A DNA stretch of 64,000 bases, taken from contig JAVXUO010000422.1 in NCBI GenBank assembly GCA_033065855.1, forward strand, positions 248,001-312,000, in the 5' to 3' direction. The DNA comes from Escallonia rubra. Taxonomy: Eukaryota > Streptophyta > Magnoliopsida > Escalloniales > Escalloniaceae. Numbering within the stretch: position 1 is the stretch's first letter; the number at the start of each line of letters is the position of its first letter. The notes under the pieces are model-generated. The model was not told the origin of the DNA and did no database searches. It saw nothing but the letters and a program-made list of their open reading frames with translations. This document shows positions 33,352-46,235 of the stretch, piece after piece. The position numbers and the translations under genes are program-made.

Positions 33352-35527
33352 CTAGGCCGGAGAAATCATTGTACTGCTTTGAGCTTTCTGCAATTTTGGT
33401 GATTTTGACTCTCGAAGTTTCCTTTCATCCGAGAGTAATTTTGCAAACCTGCATGAGTTAGGATAAGAATACTTAGTTGTCGAGTAGCATTAAGTACTCG
33501 TGGTTAGAGTTCCCAGAAAGCTATTTCTTTTTTATACCTTATGAGGGCATCCTCATTGGTACCAACATTCTCAATCAGTGGAGAGAGGCTTGTCCCCTGT
33601 TTGACCCTTGCAACTGGTTTCTTCAATAGCCCTTCACCGATTTTGGCCAGTCTATCCATATTTTCTTCTGTAGCAACATCAACAGAAGAGTCTGTACCAC
33701 TCAGTGTGGTATCCTGATTGGGAAGCAGCTTCATAAGCTTAGTTGAAGTTTCTTAAAAGTGACAACAACTATGTAGCACCTCCCAGTGTAACTGATTATG
33801 TTTACAATTATCTTAATAAGCTTAGTTGAATTCGGAGGAAATTTGATTTGGAACGGAGAGCTTGGAAAACCTCACAAAGAAGAAAATCAACCATATCGCT
33901 ACTTGCTTGAGTAAATGCATCCACCAATGGACTAGAACCTCCATGAAGTAACCAACCTAGAACACCCCATTTGGCTGCCATTTTAGCAGTGTATCTCTTT
34001 TCTACCTTTGACGTGCCAGTGCCAATCGAGATAACCAAAAAGCGGCCATAATCTATAGGCTTAACCGGGAAGAAGTCTGGATTTTTATCGAAGACTTGAT
34101 TGGTTACTTGGCTTATTGCAACTAAAGCCTGAGCACAGTATCAACAAATCAAGAAAGATATTATTTGTATTGCAACGCATAACCGTCTGCAACTGTGCAT
34201 GTATGTATAGACAGACTACTTCGGCATCACAAAGTTCTTGCAGTAGTTTTTACCGGATTATTTGCAGCAATACCACCATCAATACGATTGAACTCTTGAA
34301 CATTTCCATCTCTACCTTCATTCTTGAAATAATGAGCAGGAAGATAAGTTGGAGCTGCCGAAGTGCTGATGCATATGTCAGATAATCGAGCATCCAAAGT
34401 TGGAGAGTTTTCTACCTGGTTGGATCAAGAATTGTTTAGGCCTAGTAACACAATGTGCCATCTTCTTTACCTCTAAACATAAAGTTGATGACTAGTTGTG
34501 GTCACCAAATTGTATATTGAGAACTTTCAGAAGAATACAACAGGCGTTGGTCAATCAACGGTTGGGGGTCAATTCCCTTTTTCTGTCATCTAGAATCTAA
34601 AAAAGTTCAAACCTTTCATTTTGCAGGAAATTATGCATTGCAATCTTTAAAGTCCTATCTGTTGCTTGAAAGAAAAAAAAATTCTTACACGAACAAAGTA
34701 AATTCACGATTGGAAGTACAGAAAAAAAGGACCGGCCGCAGGTTTTTTATTAAAAGTTTCTACTTGAAAGACAAAGAGTATCGAGGTAGAGACCTCGGAA
34801 GAGGAGAATATAGTTGGCTGCAAATTCTTAATATCAAAAGTTGGAATAACAACATTCGTCAAGGTGTCGCTCAGCCGCTTTGCTCCCAGTTCTTCCCTAA
34901 TAAGCTTGCAAAGGTACTTCCCATCATACTTTGGTCCCGTTAATGATCTGAACAAGCTTCGAATCATTCCATAGAAACCCCTGCCATATTAACGAAAAAA
35001 TTTGAACTTTAAACCATATTACAAAATGAAAACAGTACACCTTGAAAAGAAGTTAGCAGGGATAACTAAATTAAAATTGCCTTTTTTGGGGGAAAATCTT
35101 GGGGCAGTGCTCTGGATAAAAGGATTTGATATCTTTGGCAGCATAGAGTGGACGATTTTTTTCATCCGGAGCAGTTAGCATCGCCGTCACTAGTCCACCG
35201 GTGCTTGTTCCTGCTATCACATCAAAGTAATCTGCAAGTCTTGCATCCTCGCCATCCAATTTCTATATACCAATGTCACATTCTTAGGTTTTACCATAGC
35301 AATTATCCACCTTGACTTTTGGCCAACTTGTTATGCATGCTCTTTTGGAAAACCAGTGAACTAAAATAATTAGTAAAAGAAGATGATGAAAGCTAAACCT
35401 GAAGTTGAGATTCAAGGAAAGCAAGGATAGTGGCAGGAATGATCCCTCTGATACCACCTCCATCAATGCTGAGAACAGTGATTAGGTCTTCATTTGCTGG
35501 GGGGTGGATTTGAACAGATGGTTCCAT
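33352..35527 (-). CDS. PLP2: Patatin-like phospholipase A, copy 3, with defective splice donor
   Basis: This has the same seven-exon layout, in coding order 35527-35399, 35262-35081, 34980-34794, 34415-34254, 34128-33826, 33713-33538 and 33448-33352. The joined frame is 411 residues, with GGGIRG, GTSTGG and DGG intact. There are two oddities. Intron 2 begins GC rather than GT (AAAAG then GCAATT), a tolerated rare donor. Intron 5 begins CT (CAA then CTAAGC) where copies 1, 2 and 4 have GTAAGC. If intron 5 is retained, the protein stops six codons later (LSLLR then stop). It would keep the catalytic residues but lose the last roughly 90 residues. Either a cryptic donor is used, or the gene yields a truncated product or is becoming a pseudogene. 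Exon sequences are otherwise open, so the decay is recent. Confidence 0.85.
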
Positions 35528-36800
35528 TATCACAATCCGAAATGACAAGTGAAAGAACACCGAGACAAGTGAAAGAGACAAGAGAGGTCTTCATTTCGTG
35601 CGTGGAATCTATCTATATATAGCGCGCAGCAAGAAAGGAACTTTCGCAATGTCTTCTGTGGCATTGATGGCTTAAACGTTTTAGGTGAATTACGCAATAT
35701 TTTGGTCAAGTTAGGCTAAAGTTGAGTCAGGCTGTAAAACAACTTGGGCTGGTCCATTCAAGTGCTTAATTGGGCGCGATGATGCCAAAATTTAATGAGC
35801 CTGAGGACGCATATATTAAATTTTGCTAATTTGACGTATTCATACCAAACTGAAGAAGTTCATGTGAAGAGTCTTCACCACCTAATCAATGTCATGATGT
35901 GCTGGTGCATCTGAGCCAGATGCAGATTTGAGTGAGAGAGCTCTAGCTACTTTTCTTCATCAATTTCAGGTAGCGTAATCTTATTTACTGGTTGGCTAAC
36001 ATTAATGTGCTGATGGGAACTCCAGATTTTTCCTTTCAAGAGAGAGGGCCAGCATTTTAATGAAAGGCTATACAAGAGGGTTTAAGGAACAAGAGACAAA
36101 CCAAAAGTTATAATAATATTGCTATTTTTGTAATTTGAAAGATAAGTAATTTGGATCCTCCTCCAATTCTTCCTGGTCTAAGCTGCATGAATTTTTTTCA
36201 TTTTTCAGCTCTTCTATTTACATATAACATTCAAGGATTGGAGGGAAAGTAAGTTGCAAATACTTCAAAATGTTGAAACTTGTTGCTTATAAATTACCGT
36301 ATTCAAGTGAGAAGTTGCCGACCCTCGGCATCATAACGTTTGGCTCAATCTCATTGATTAATAATGAGCTCAAATAGCAGCTGCGCATTTTTTGTCACAT
36401 CACTCACAACATTTTTTTGTCACATCTCCCCCAAATTTTCTACAACGATAAAAGCATCACTCGAGTGCAGAATGCTGCGCGCTCAACACACGTACGATTA
36501 TTCAACCATAAACATGAAGCACCCTCAGGCGTCCCTTTTAAGAGAATCTTCTTAAGCTTTAATGTTACAAGCTAGCTTGAGAATAAATTGACTAAACAAA
36601 TTACAATCCTTTATTGCAATAGGAATACAAGGAATGATAACATAGCCTCTAGCACTATCACTTAATTACAAGGTCATGAGTCCAGCTCCCGACGAAAGAA
36701 TCGCCTGTTATGTACCATCTCTTCAACGTTCTTGGTTAAGTTATTCCCAAAAGATATATAATCAGAGGAATCATAGCTTGATTGGTTGACATGTGACGAT
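35528..36800. other. Intergenic between patatin copies 3 and 4
   Basis: This carries the promoter of copy 3 (TATA at 35613) and the 3' flank of copy 4. No gene is seen. Confidence 0.6.
35613..35621 (-). promoter_or_regulatory. TATA box, patatin copy 3
   Basis: TATATATAG in minus sense lies about 86 bp upstream of the ATG. Confidence 0.55.
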
Positions 36801-38267
36801 CTAGAGGTAAGAAACCATTGTACTGCTTGGAGCTTTGTACAACTGTGGCGATTTTGACTCTCGAAGTTTCTTTTCATCCGAAAGTAGCTTTGCAAATCTG
36901 CATGGGTAGGAAAGAACATGATAACTTTAGCTCGTAGAGAATATGTAATTTATCAATAGAAATATAGCATTTAAATACTCAAAATATAGCCTTCTTAATA
37001 TGGTATACTTTTTCAGAGCATCCTCATTGGTTCCACCATTCGTGATTGGCTCAGTGAGACCTGTCTCCAAGTTAACCCTTGCAACTGGTTTCTTCAATAA
37101 CTTTTCGCCAATTTCGGCAAGCTCATTCAGGTTCTCATTTGTAGCAACATCAACTGTAGAGTGTGAGCCATTCAATGCATCATCCTAAGTTGAAATAAAA
37201 GGTAGATTATTAACTATGACATTATTAAGCTTTAGTGTCACAAAAGTATAGTGGACTGGTGGGCAAGAGTATATGCAAGCTTACTTGAATTCGGAGGTAA
37301 TTTGCTTCAGAATGAAGAGCTTGAAAAACTACAGAAATATGGAAATCAACCATATCGCTACTTGCTTCAGTAAATACATCCACCAATGGACTAGAACCAC
37401 CATGGAGTAACCAACCCAAAACACCCCATTTAGCTGCCATTCTAGCATTGTACTTTTTTGTTGCCTTCGACGTGCCGGTACCAATTGAGATGACTAGAAA
37501 GCGACCATAATCCATAGGCTTTATGGGGAAGAAATCTGAATTCTGATTGATGATTTGATTGGTTACTTGGCTTATGGCAACTAAAGCCTAGAATGAACAT
37601 CCCAACCAATAAACAACATCATCAGAAAAAGTTATATACGTAGGTTAGCATGTGCATCTGTGTGTAGACAAAATTTATTTCGTTATAATATCGAGTATTA
37701 GTAGAACTATACCGGATTATTTGCAGCAACACCACCATCTATAAGATTGAATTCCCTGTCTTCATTCCTGAAGTAATGGGCAGGAAGATACGTTGGAGCT
37801 GCTGAGGTGCTGATACATATATCTGATAATGAAGCATCCAAGCTAGAAGACTTTTTCACCTGCGGCAGTTTTCAACTCTCTTAGGCCAATTACCATATAC
37901 AATAGTCGCTGCTCAATTCAGATTTATTGTAGACAAAAGTTTTATGTCCCCAAATGTGTTTTTAGGTTGTAGTATCCGTATCAAAAAATTAAGATACCTA
38001 CTGATCAAGCGATTAGCTATATCAACATAGATTTAGGAAAGAAGAATATGGTCTAGGTGGACTAGCTATCTTTTCATGTTTTGGGTAATTTAAGAGTTGA
38101 ATAGCACTGTTACAAAACGCTTTTGTGAAGTCCATGCCGCAGGGAAACAAATGCTACATCAATCTGGGCTGTTCTTTATTTTTTTTGGTACAAATATTGA
38201 AGACAATTAATCTTGGTCTAGATGTTATAGAGAAATAATTCTTGTCCGTGAATGTGCGTGTTTATAT

Positions 38268-38312
<45 letters not shown>

Positions 38313-39472
38313 CATAAGATGAGAAAATCGTTGGCTGCAAATGCTTAATGTCAAAAGTTGGAATAACAACATTTGTCAAGGTGTCGTGCAACCGGGTTGT
38401 TCCTAGTTTCTTCCTTATAACTTTGCGATGATACTCTCCACTGTACTTTGGTCCTGTCAATGACCTTAACAGCTTTCGTATTTTTCCCCAGATGCCTCTG
38501 CCATTCAAGCAATACGTAATCAGCAGTCTATATTCATACGTTGTAAATGAAGGACCCGTAAAATTGAATCAAAGTGAGTCAAAACTACCTCTTTTGAGGG
38601 AATATCTTAGGACATTGTTCAAAATAAAAGGGCTTGATGTCTTTGGCATCATACAAAGGACGACCATTTTCATCAGGAGCAGTTAGCATGCCCGTTATGA
38701 GACCTCCTGTACTCGCTCCTGCAATAACGTCAAAATAATCCGCGAGTCTTGCGCCCTCACCATCCAGTTCCTGTTGATATGTATTCCTTAAGTTCGGTCA
38801 CATAATCATCTCGACCTTGTCAAAAACGAAAATTGAAAACAAGCCAACCTTTCCCCTGCTAGTATTTGACATGGTATCCCACTTCATGCCCAATTATGGT
38901 ATACAGTACGATCATCGTAGAATGATTATTAAGAAGCCTTCATCTAATTAATTTCCTTTCTTGCATGGAACCATGTTATACATAAGGCATTCATATTCCT
39001 CTTTCGTTCCCATTACAACAGGGCTTCACTCTAAGTTTCACCATTCCATTGACTTCGAGTCATTCCTTCACACTTCTGCATGGCTCGATTATGTGCTGTT
39101 CGGTTTATTCCTTACCCTATTGTTATTAAGTGTATAAGAGGATCACGAACAATTTGAAACAATTCATTGTCCCAGTGTAATCCACTGATATGATAGACGT
39201 AGTTTCATAAGGACTGAAAGACTTTGATATAGCTCAAATGGATGAGTAGTTCCGTCTTAACAAAATGTTATATCATGAATTACAGTACATAGCCTTAACG
39301 CCAAAAAAAAAAAAGGAAAAGTTGCATTTACCTGAAGTTCAGATTCAAGGAAAGCAAGGATAGTAGCAGGAATGATCCCTCTGATACCACCTCCATCAAT
39401 GCTGAGAATGGTGATTAGGTCTCCATAAGTTGGAGGCTGAATGTGAAGAGGGGGCGATTTTGTTTTCTCCAT
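36801..39472 (-). CDS. PLP2: Patatin-like phospholipase A / lipid acyl hydrolase, copy 4
   Basis: The exons in coding order are 39472-39332, 38770-38589, 38497-38311, 37859-37713, 37587-37285, 37184-37009 and 36897-36801. They join in frame to 410 residues. It starts [18 protein letters not shown], close to Arabidopsis PLP2. GGGIRG and DGG are intact. The nucleophile elbow is GASTGG instead of GTSTGG, still a valid GXSXG. Exon 4 is five codons shorter than in the other copies (the loop after HYFRNED). The intron 3 donor GTCTCTCTCT leads straight into a CT tract of about 20 units. All other donors and acceptors are canonical. It appears functional and is clearly diverged from copies 1 and 2. 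Confidence 0.93.
38271..38310 (-). repeat. (CT)n microsatellite at the exon 3 splice donor, patatin copy 4
   Basis: About 20 GA units on the plus strand lie immediately beside the exon boundary, so the intron starts GTCTCTCTCT in coding sense. Confidence 0.9.
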
Positions 39473-40152
39473 TGTGTTTTAGTACCCAATTGCCTTGTGC
39501 AGGAACACGTAGAAAATCTATTTATAGCCGTCTCTATAGACAAAGTCTCTTGTTACTTAATCTGATCAGAACCTATTGGCTGCTAAGCTACACTATAAGC
39601 GACCAGTAATGAACTTCAAAGACCAAGAATTTTCAGAAGACATGGACTGGTAGGACACGTTGCGTGGACATAGAATTCATTCAATCTGAAGTGGGTTTGA
39701 ATTTTCCAGTTCAAATGCTGGTTAGGTTACTTGAATTCATAAGCAAGTGAAGAGGATAAGAGTTTCCTTGCGTGACATAACTTGTTGCACAAACTTTCAA
39801 GTCGTGTAATAATATTCTACGGCAAAAATCTTTTAAGGCTGGAACCTGCCTCCCCACCCCACTGCGTGCGTTCGTGATAATTTGGTACAATTTTTGTATT
39901 AATCGTAACTTAATTAACCGGATTACCGGAGAATTAGGGTGCGCGTTGGCCCCTCTCAAAATTTTGGTGTCTTTCACTTTGGTATACTTATCCATGTAGA
40001 TGCTCACAAAAGTCTTAAAAGTTCATCTTGTTCGGCCATTTTTCATATGAACTGCCGGTTCATCTCGACCGTAGCAACTTAAATTTTTTATATATCTTGG
40101 GCAACAATTTTTTGTTCATTCTGGTCTTGGTTAAAGATATGATGAAGAGAGT
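39473..40152. other. Promoter region of patatin copy 4 and intergenic sequence
   Basis: A TATA box lies near 39518. No gene is seen beyond it. Confidence 0.6.
39518..39526 (-). promoter_or_regulatory. TATA box, patatin copy 4
   Basis: TATAAATAG in minus sense lies 46 bp upstream of the ATG. Confidence 0.6.
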
Positions 40153-40556
40153 GTTTGTGATTGATTCTAAAATAGTCAAACTGATTAAATTCAGATTAAA
40201 TCAGGTTTGAAGTGTTTGACAAAAAATCGTAAACTGATTAAATCTGCTCTCCTGTACTCAAAACTGATTAAATTCATAATCCTTATTTTCTTGGATTAAG
40301 ATTTAATTAGTTTTGAAGAATCAGGCTTGATCAAAAGAATTACCAAAATATCCTTATATATAAATAGACATTAATGCTCATTTTCAACTTGATAGCACTC
40401 TATGATAATTTTGTCACACTAAACCTACTTTAATCATTTTTTATCTAAACACCTTCAACAACTTTTAATCTATTGTACTCAAAATGTATTAAAACTGATT
40501 TTAGAAACTGATTCTAATTTAATCAAAATTTATTTTTAAGAATCAATCTCAAACGG
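40153..40556. mobile_element. Probable MITE
   Basis: The left end GTTTGTGATTGATTCTAAAA and the right end, in complement GTTTGAGATTGATTCTTAAA, are inverted repeats. Both are followed inside by TGATTAAAT motifs, which recur through the element. The target duplication is not clear. No coding sequence is present. Confidence 0.5.
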
Positions 40557-43346
40557 CCTCGAAGTTTCCTTGTCATTTATATCTTAATCAAGTGATACAA
40601 AATCAAACTGTTGAATTCAAGTGAAAGATCGATGATTGAAAACAGAGGAAAGTTCATGCACCAAAATACTCCTCGTTTCTAAATAACTTGACGTAGTAGA
40701 TTCTTTTATTAAGAACATTACGACATAATTTCTATACTGCTTGAATTTGGCCCCTGTCGCTCCTCCCCAGGTGTGTTTGTTGTCCAGTCAAAACCACATC
40801 CGCCGATCCATGAACAGAGCATTGAGACCATTTTTAGCTTCTTCTTTTCTTTCTTTTTTTCCTTTGGTACATAGAAATCTGCTTATTGTTAGCAGTACTG
40901 CTACTATAGAAGATTTTGTGTGGACAATGTTTTGTCTAAAGCAATGGAATTAGTCCAATTTTTATCCAAAAGCAAAAGAAACGGTACTAGATAAAGCAGC
41001 ACCCATGTCATACATAATTATCTCAAAAAAAATTATGTTCCTTCATTTACTTTCTTTTCCCTGACCTAGTGGATGGGGTTGTCATCCACGTTACGTTACG
41101 TTCCTTCTTTCCCCCCTTAGTATATATTTTTACTTCTCATCAAAAAATATATATATATTATCTCAAAACAGTAGCTCATTGTGTGGTTTGCGGCCTTATC
41201 TAGTACGAAAAAGTATTATTTGTTTGGTACATGTCATGATCTTTGGACTCATATCATATACATATACACCTGTAAATGAATATAAACCAATAAATTTGAT
41301 CATTGTTTGATAAAAGAAAAGAATCATCTCATAGTAAACACGATTTTTTGTTAGTTTATCTTCAACAATAAGAAAAAGCGTAAAATAAGCAACGAAATTA
41401 CATTATTCAACATATCGACCAGCACTAATATGCCACTCTAAGAACATATTTTGCCTGTTACTTGGGTTGTAGAATCTTGTTCTAATCCCGTACATACTGA
41501 CAAATAATAGTAGTTAAATATTTTTAGTGATTTTTCTTCTAACACTTTCAGTGACAATTCTTAAAAATATTTTTCTAGCGCCACTAATAAAAGTCACTTG
41601 ACATTTAACGACCAGTAATTATCGTTATATGGAGGATAAGAAAAAACGTCTTTCGACCCAAGTAGCAATTAAAACAATTTCCGCTCTATATTCATTTAAG
41701 CCACATGCTAATATGAAAAGAGTATGTGATCAACGCAATCAGCAGCAGAACTAAGAATTCTCGATGGTACTAAATGGACTTATCATGCACGCTCACTATC
41801 CACCAATCGTCATGCTAGACATCTTTTTGACCTTCATGCAAGGCCTAACACAGCCGCCTGACTGAAATTCCATGCATTTTCGTGAGTCATCCCATGCCCC
41901 GCGCAATTTTTTTCAGTTAGGAAATATGGTTGTGTTTTTATCATTTTTGTCAGTTTTTTTTTTTTTTTTTTTGTTATTTGTGCACTCGTACCATTTTAAT
42001 TTTCTAGCTACTTCACTTTTCCTAAATGTCCTAACTATTTATGTGCGAAAGTGCCATAAAACCCCTAAAATCCTTCTAGTTGTTAGTTCTATGACCCACC
42101 CTAGTCAGATTCAACCCCACCCTTTTTTCCTTTCCCAACGACAAGATTTCCCAGGTTATCGCCGCCGCAAATCCCCAATATGCACAACTACCACTGCCAT
42201 CATCAATAGGCGGAATCGGTGGTTGACAGTTGGTATTGAGGCTATGATGGTGTTGGTATCATTGGTTGTGAATGGTGGTGGAGAGAAAAAAGACGATTGT
42301 GGGTGCGGTTGTATTAGTGGTTGAGGGTGGTGTTGCAGTGGTGTGACTGCGCTAGAGGATCGCGTATGGTGGTGGAAAAAAGATCGATGGTGGTTTTGTG
42401 CTGGAGTGGTGGCAATGAGGGTGTGGTTTTGTGCTGGAGTGGTGGCAATGAGGGTGTGGTTTTGTGGTTAAGTTACAGTCATATGAAATGAGATTTGAGG
42501 TGTTTGTCATAGTGCGAAAAAAATTCTACCAACCGAACCTGCTGACACCCATTTTAACACATTTCTTAAACATTAAAGCTCTTTTAACTCGAGCTTAAGA
42601 TAATCTAGTGGTCTCCTGCATCGTTCCTACCGTGGTCCAAAAATTAAATAACAAATACAAAATAGATGAATCATAAGGGGGTTGCTTTTACATTTTAAAC
42701 AAATCTCAATCCACAAGTAACAGTTTGGTCTGCTTTTTGGGCCTTCAAATTGGGTTCGTGGTACTGGTAAAAACTTTGGGTATCTCTCAGCAAACTGCTG
42801 ACGAAAGATCCGACAGCCCAAGCTTTGGGCTAAAATCTCCGCAACAGCTACAGCAGCTTAAATGGGCTAGAGACCAGACTGTTGCTTGACCAGTATTCGT
42901 GTATCTCTTGTTTATCATTTTCTCTTGCGTTACGGCCCACTCTATTTTTGTTTTTGTAGGCTCATAAGTCTAGTTCTATAAACAAAAGGGCTCCAATCGT
43001 ATCATATCATGTACATATAAATGTACACACACATACCATCTATAATTTTAATGCCATCTTTCGTTTAACATTTTTGCATGACAAAGTGACAAACTTACTA
43101 TTATGTTGTTCTTTGTACATATTTATTAGTAGGACTTACGATCTCAGTATATGTAAGCAAAGAAAATCACTTTCACTTTCACTTTTTTTTTTTTTTTTTT
43201 TTTTTTGCGTTTCAACGACATTTTAAAGTGAATTTACGTTAACGGTTTAAGACCTTTAACGACAAAAATATAAAAATTGCTTTGCACGCTGCACGAGTGA
43301 GGGAGAACTAAGGAATCTATAATGTCGTTAGCCAGGAAAACTTTTT
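40557..43346. other. Intergenic, repeat fragments only
   Basis: This holds a diverged copy of the hairpin MITE (41500-41632), poly-T runs (41947-41970 and 43182-43205), and a roughly 33-bp tandem repeat (GGTTTTGTGCTGGAGTGGTG) at 42391-42460. The open frame at 41872-42324 is low-complexity and shows no domain. No gene can be supported. Confidence 0.5.
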
Positions 43347-44573
43347 AAGGGATAATATCACTTATATCCCTGAGTTTTGGGGTAAATTACAGTCAAAGAC
43401 ACAAGTTTTAAAAATTTGCACTCTTATCCAAAATGTTAAAATTTTGTATCATATATGACCACCGTTAGGGTTCTGTGACCCTAACTAACGATTTTTGCTG
43501 ATGTGGTAATATCATATTTTGAAAATGACAATATTACCCCTAATACATATTTTATACATATCTTCTTTCTTCCCATTTTCTCTGTTCTCTTTCCATTTCT
43601 TCTTTTCTCGCTCTCATAATCTTGATTATGTCTTCCCATCTCTATCTAATTCTAATGTCTAATTCCAAAACAAAATGCCACCACCTACGACCTCCACGGT
43701 CGTCCCACCATCGGCGTCACCTCCAACACGAAAACCAAAACCACCACCATACCCACCCACACCACCACCATCAGTCCAGCCATACGCACCACCACCGTCG
43801 TTTCAGTCATAAACCAGCCAGTCAATGGGGAATCACCAGTCACCAAACCCATCACAGATTCGATCCACCACCACCACGGCACATTTCCCGTATCTTCATC
43901 CCTATCTGCCACCATCATACCCAGATCTCCATCCTTATCCACCATACCGAGATCTGGGTATGGTGCCAATGCTTCTTAGGGTGGTTTTGGTGGAAGGAAG
44001 TGGACAACTGCAAGTCCCAATTTCTGCCGGAGTTTTTTGACGGGATATCAGCGTCTAAGAACCCCAGGTTTTCAAATACTACAGGAACTCGATAATTAGA
44101 AGTTTCAGGGAGAATCCTAGGAGAAAGGATAAGCTTTACAGAGGCCAGGAAGAGCATAATTGCAGACGTGGGTTCGGTTCGGAGGGTATTTGATTTCTTG
44201 AAGACTTGGGGTTTAATTAATTATTTTGGTCCAAATAAGCAGTTTAAGTGGATTAATAAGGATGGCAAGTCTAGTACCGTGGTGGCGAATGGCAGTAATG
44301 ATTTAGTATATAATTTCTTGGTAGTGGTTATGGTTATTGGATGTGGAAGAAGGTGAATGACAATGGTGGTTCGATGGGTTTGAGAAGGGATAGAAAAATA
44401 GAATGGGAAGAGAGAGGAGTGGTTTGTTCTAGAGGGCAATTATGTCATTTTACACGAAAATTTAACACCATCCGTATTCCGTGTAGTCAACGGATATAAT
44501 TGATATAAACACAAACTTGTGCCATCGGCTGTAATTTATCCCTAAACGAGGGATATAAATGATATTATTCCTT
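43347..44573. mobile_element. TIR element (Pack-MULE-like) carrying a SWI3 fragment
   Basis: The ends are imperfect inverted repeats of about 60 bp, beginning AAGGGATAATATCACTTATA on the left and AAGGAATAATATCATTTATA in complement on the right, with a shared TAAATTACAG further in. No matching target duplication was found, so the superfamily is not proven. Its build resembles the two Mutator-like elements in this window. The interior holds a proline/histidine-coding low-complexity stretch and a broken SWI3 gene fragment. Confidence 0.7.
43963..44290 (+). pseudogene. SWI3B: Captured SWI3-like (SWIRM domain) fragment
   Basis: Three frames together read GWFWWKEVDNCKSQFLPEFF, DGISASKNPR, then VFKYYRNSIIRSFRENPR, then ISFTEARKSIIADVGSV and RRVFDFLKTWGLINYF. 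This is the SWIRM domain order of plant SWI3 chromatin-remodelling subunits (SWI3B-type is the best fit from memory). At least two frameshifts separate the parts, so it is not a working gene. It lies wholly inside the TIR element, so it was most likely captured and carried there. Confidence 0.85.
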
Positions 44574-46193
44574 GATTGTATTGCCATTTGCATCAAGTGA
44601 TTTGACAAAGAAAAGGTCAATTGATACTACTAAATGGATCACTCGCAACAAAAAGCGTTATTACTTGGCTGCACTCTGCTGCATCTCAGTTGTGGATTGA
44701 AGCCTTAGAAGCAATGTTCAAGATTTTGTCAGAATAAAAAAATGGAAATATGAGCACGAAGGCGCATGGATTTAGGAGGTTAAGATGAGGAGAGCAATAG
44801 TGCAAGAGCAACATTAGTTTCTCAAAAAAAGTAAGGAGATTGTAACAATCTAGGTCAACGACTCTACCTACAGATAACCACATATGATATCGTTCGGCAA
44901 GGTCTCAGATCAAACCCAAAACTAACATTTTTCGACGTGAGACGTGATGTTATAATATCCCCTTATTTAACCTTAATGAGACCACTAAAACAACTCTACA
45001 GGGATTGAATATAGTTTTTGAAAATTAATTGAGAGTTTAAGCAAATCACAAACATGTATCTCAATCAAACTAATGAATTAGCTCAACCAGTATGCTAGCT
45101 ATACAATTTCAAACAATTATAGAGTAATAAAGATTGAGTTAGAGATACTTGACAAGGAGATTCAAAATGATTCGGCTTGAACTACCCTCAAATACACATA
45201 GGAAATGTGGTAGTAAAATTTTAAACCCATAACGAGTGCGGGTCAAATTTGGTCAGTCTAACTTGCCCTATTATACGACCCCACCCCTTGACCTGTACCC
45301 GCTCCGCATATTTACCCAACCCTAAATCTGATGTAATATCCGTTGTCCATGTTGGCCCTAAAATAAAGAACCAAAAACCCTACCCACAGTTTCTCTTTTT
45401 CTTCTTCTCTTTTCTTTTCCTTCCGCCCCACTCACCCCCCATTCACCTCTTCTTTGCTTAGCTTCCACCCGACCCACTATCCACTTTACCACTTTCATTC
45501 TCTCTACGCCGCTTTCACCCATGCATTTCGGTTCTGGGCACCACCTCAGCGGACCACTCTAATTAAGTTGTAGTCATCAATCCAAGCATCAAATTAAGAT
45601 TAATTGTATAATAGTAATGACCAATATCAATTAAAAGTAACTTAACCACTGCATTAGTTGTTATTCTTTTACATTGAAAATGACGAAACTTTCTTAGCAT
45701 TTACAGTATAGCTTTTAATTACTTCGATTTCAATCCACATATCCAAAATTTCAAGTGTCTTCATAAGTTGTATACATATGCCTACTAACAATCTACTCAA
45801 AGCACACATTAAAAGACAATCAAATATCGGTAACTTGACTGTATAGCATAGTCCAAGCTGTCAAAATTCGATCCGATGCCATTTTTAATGACCCTACGGA
45901 GGTTTCCCTAGAAATGTAAGCATTGAACAATTAGGGCTTAAGAAGAAAGCTTCGATCCGAATTCCGAAAGAAGATGGTAGGGAGCAAAGAGGCAGAGGGT
46001 ATGAAAGAGAGAGTATTTATTTCATAAAAAGCAAAAGAATATGACAATTAGAAAATAATTGGAGGGTTCATGAGTAAGAGCATCGGTAATTCAACATTTC
46101 AAAGGCCTATTCGCACTTGCAACCAAGCTTTCCCACCCTAATATTCCAGTAGACTACACTACATCATTGATAATCATTGAAAAGAAATCATTA

Positions 46194-46235
<42 letters not shown>

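Noticed and set aside
43622-44095. 157-codon His/Pro-rich ORF as a possible novel gene
   Set aside because: Its last third is the captured SWI3 fragment and the rest is low-complexity inside a TIR element. It ends at a frameshift.
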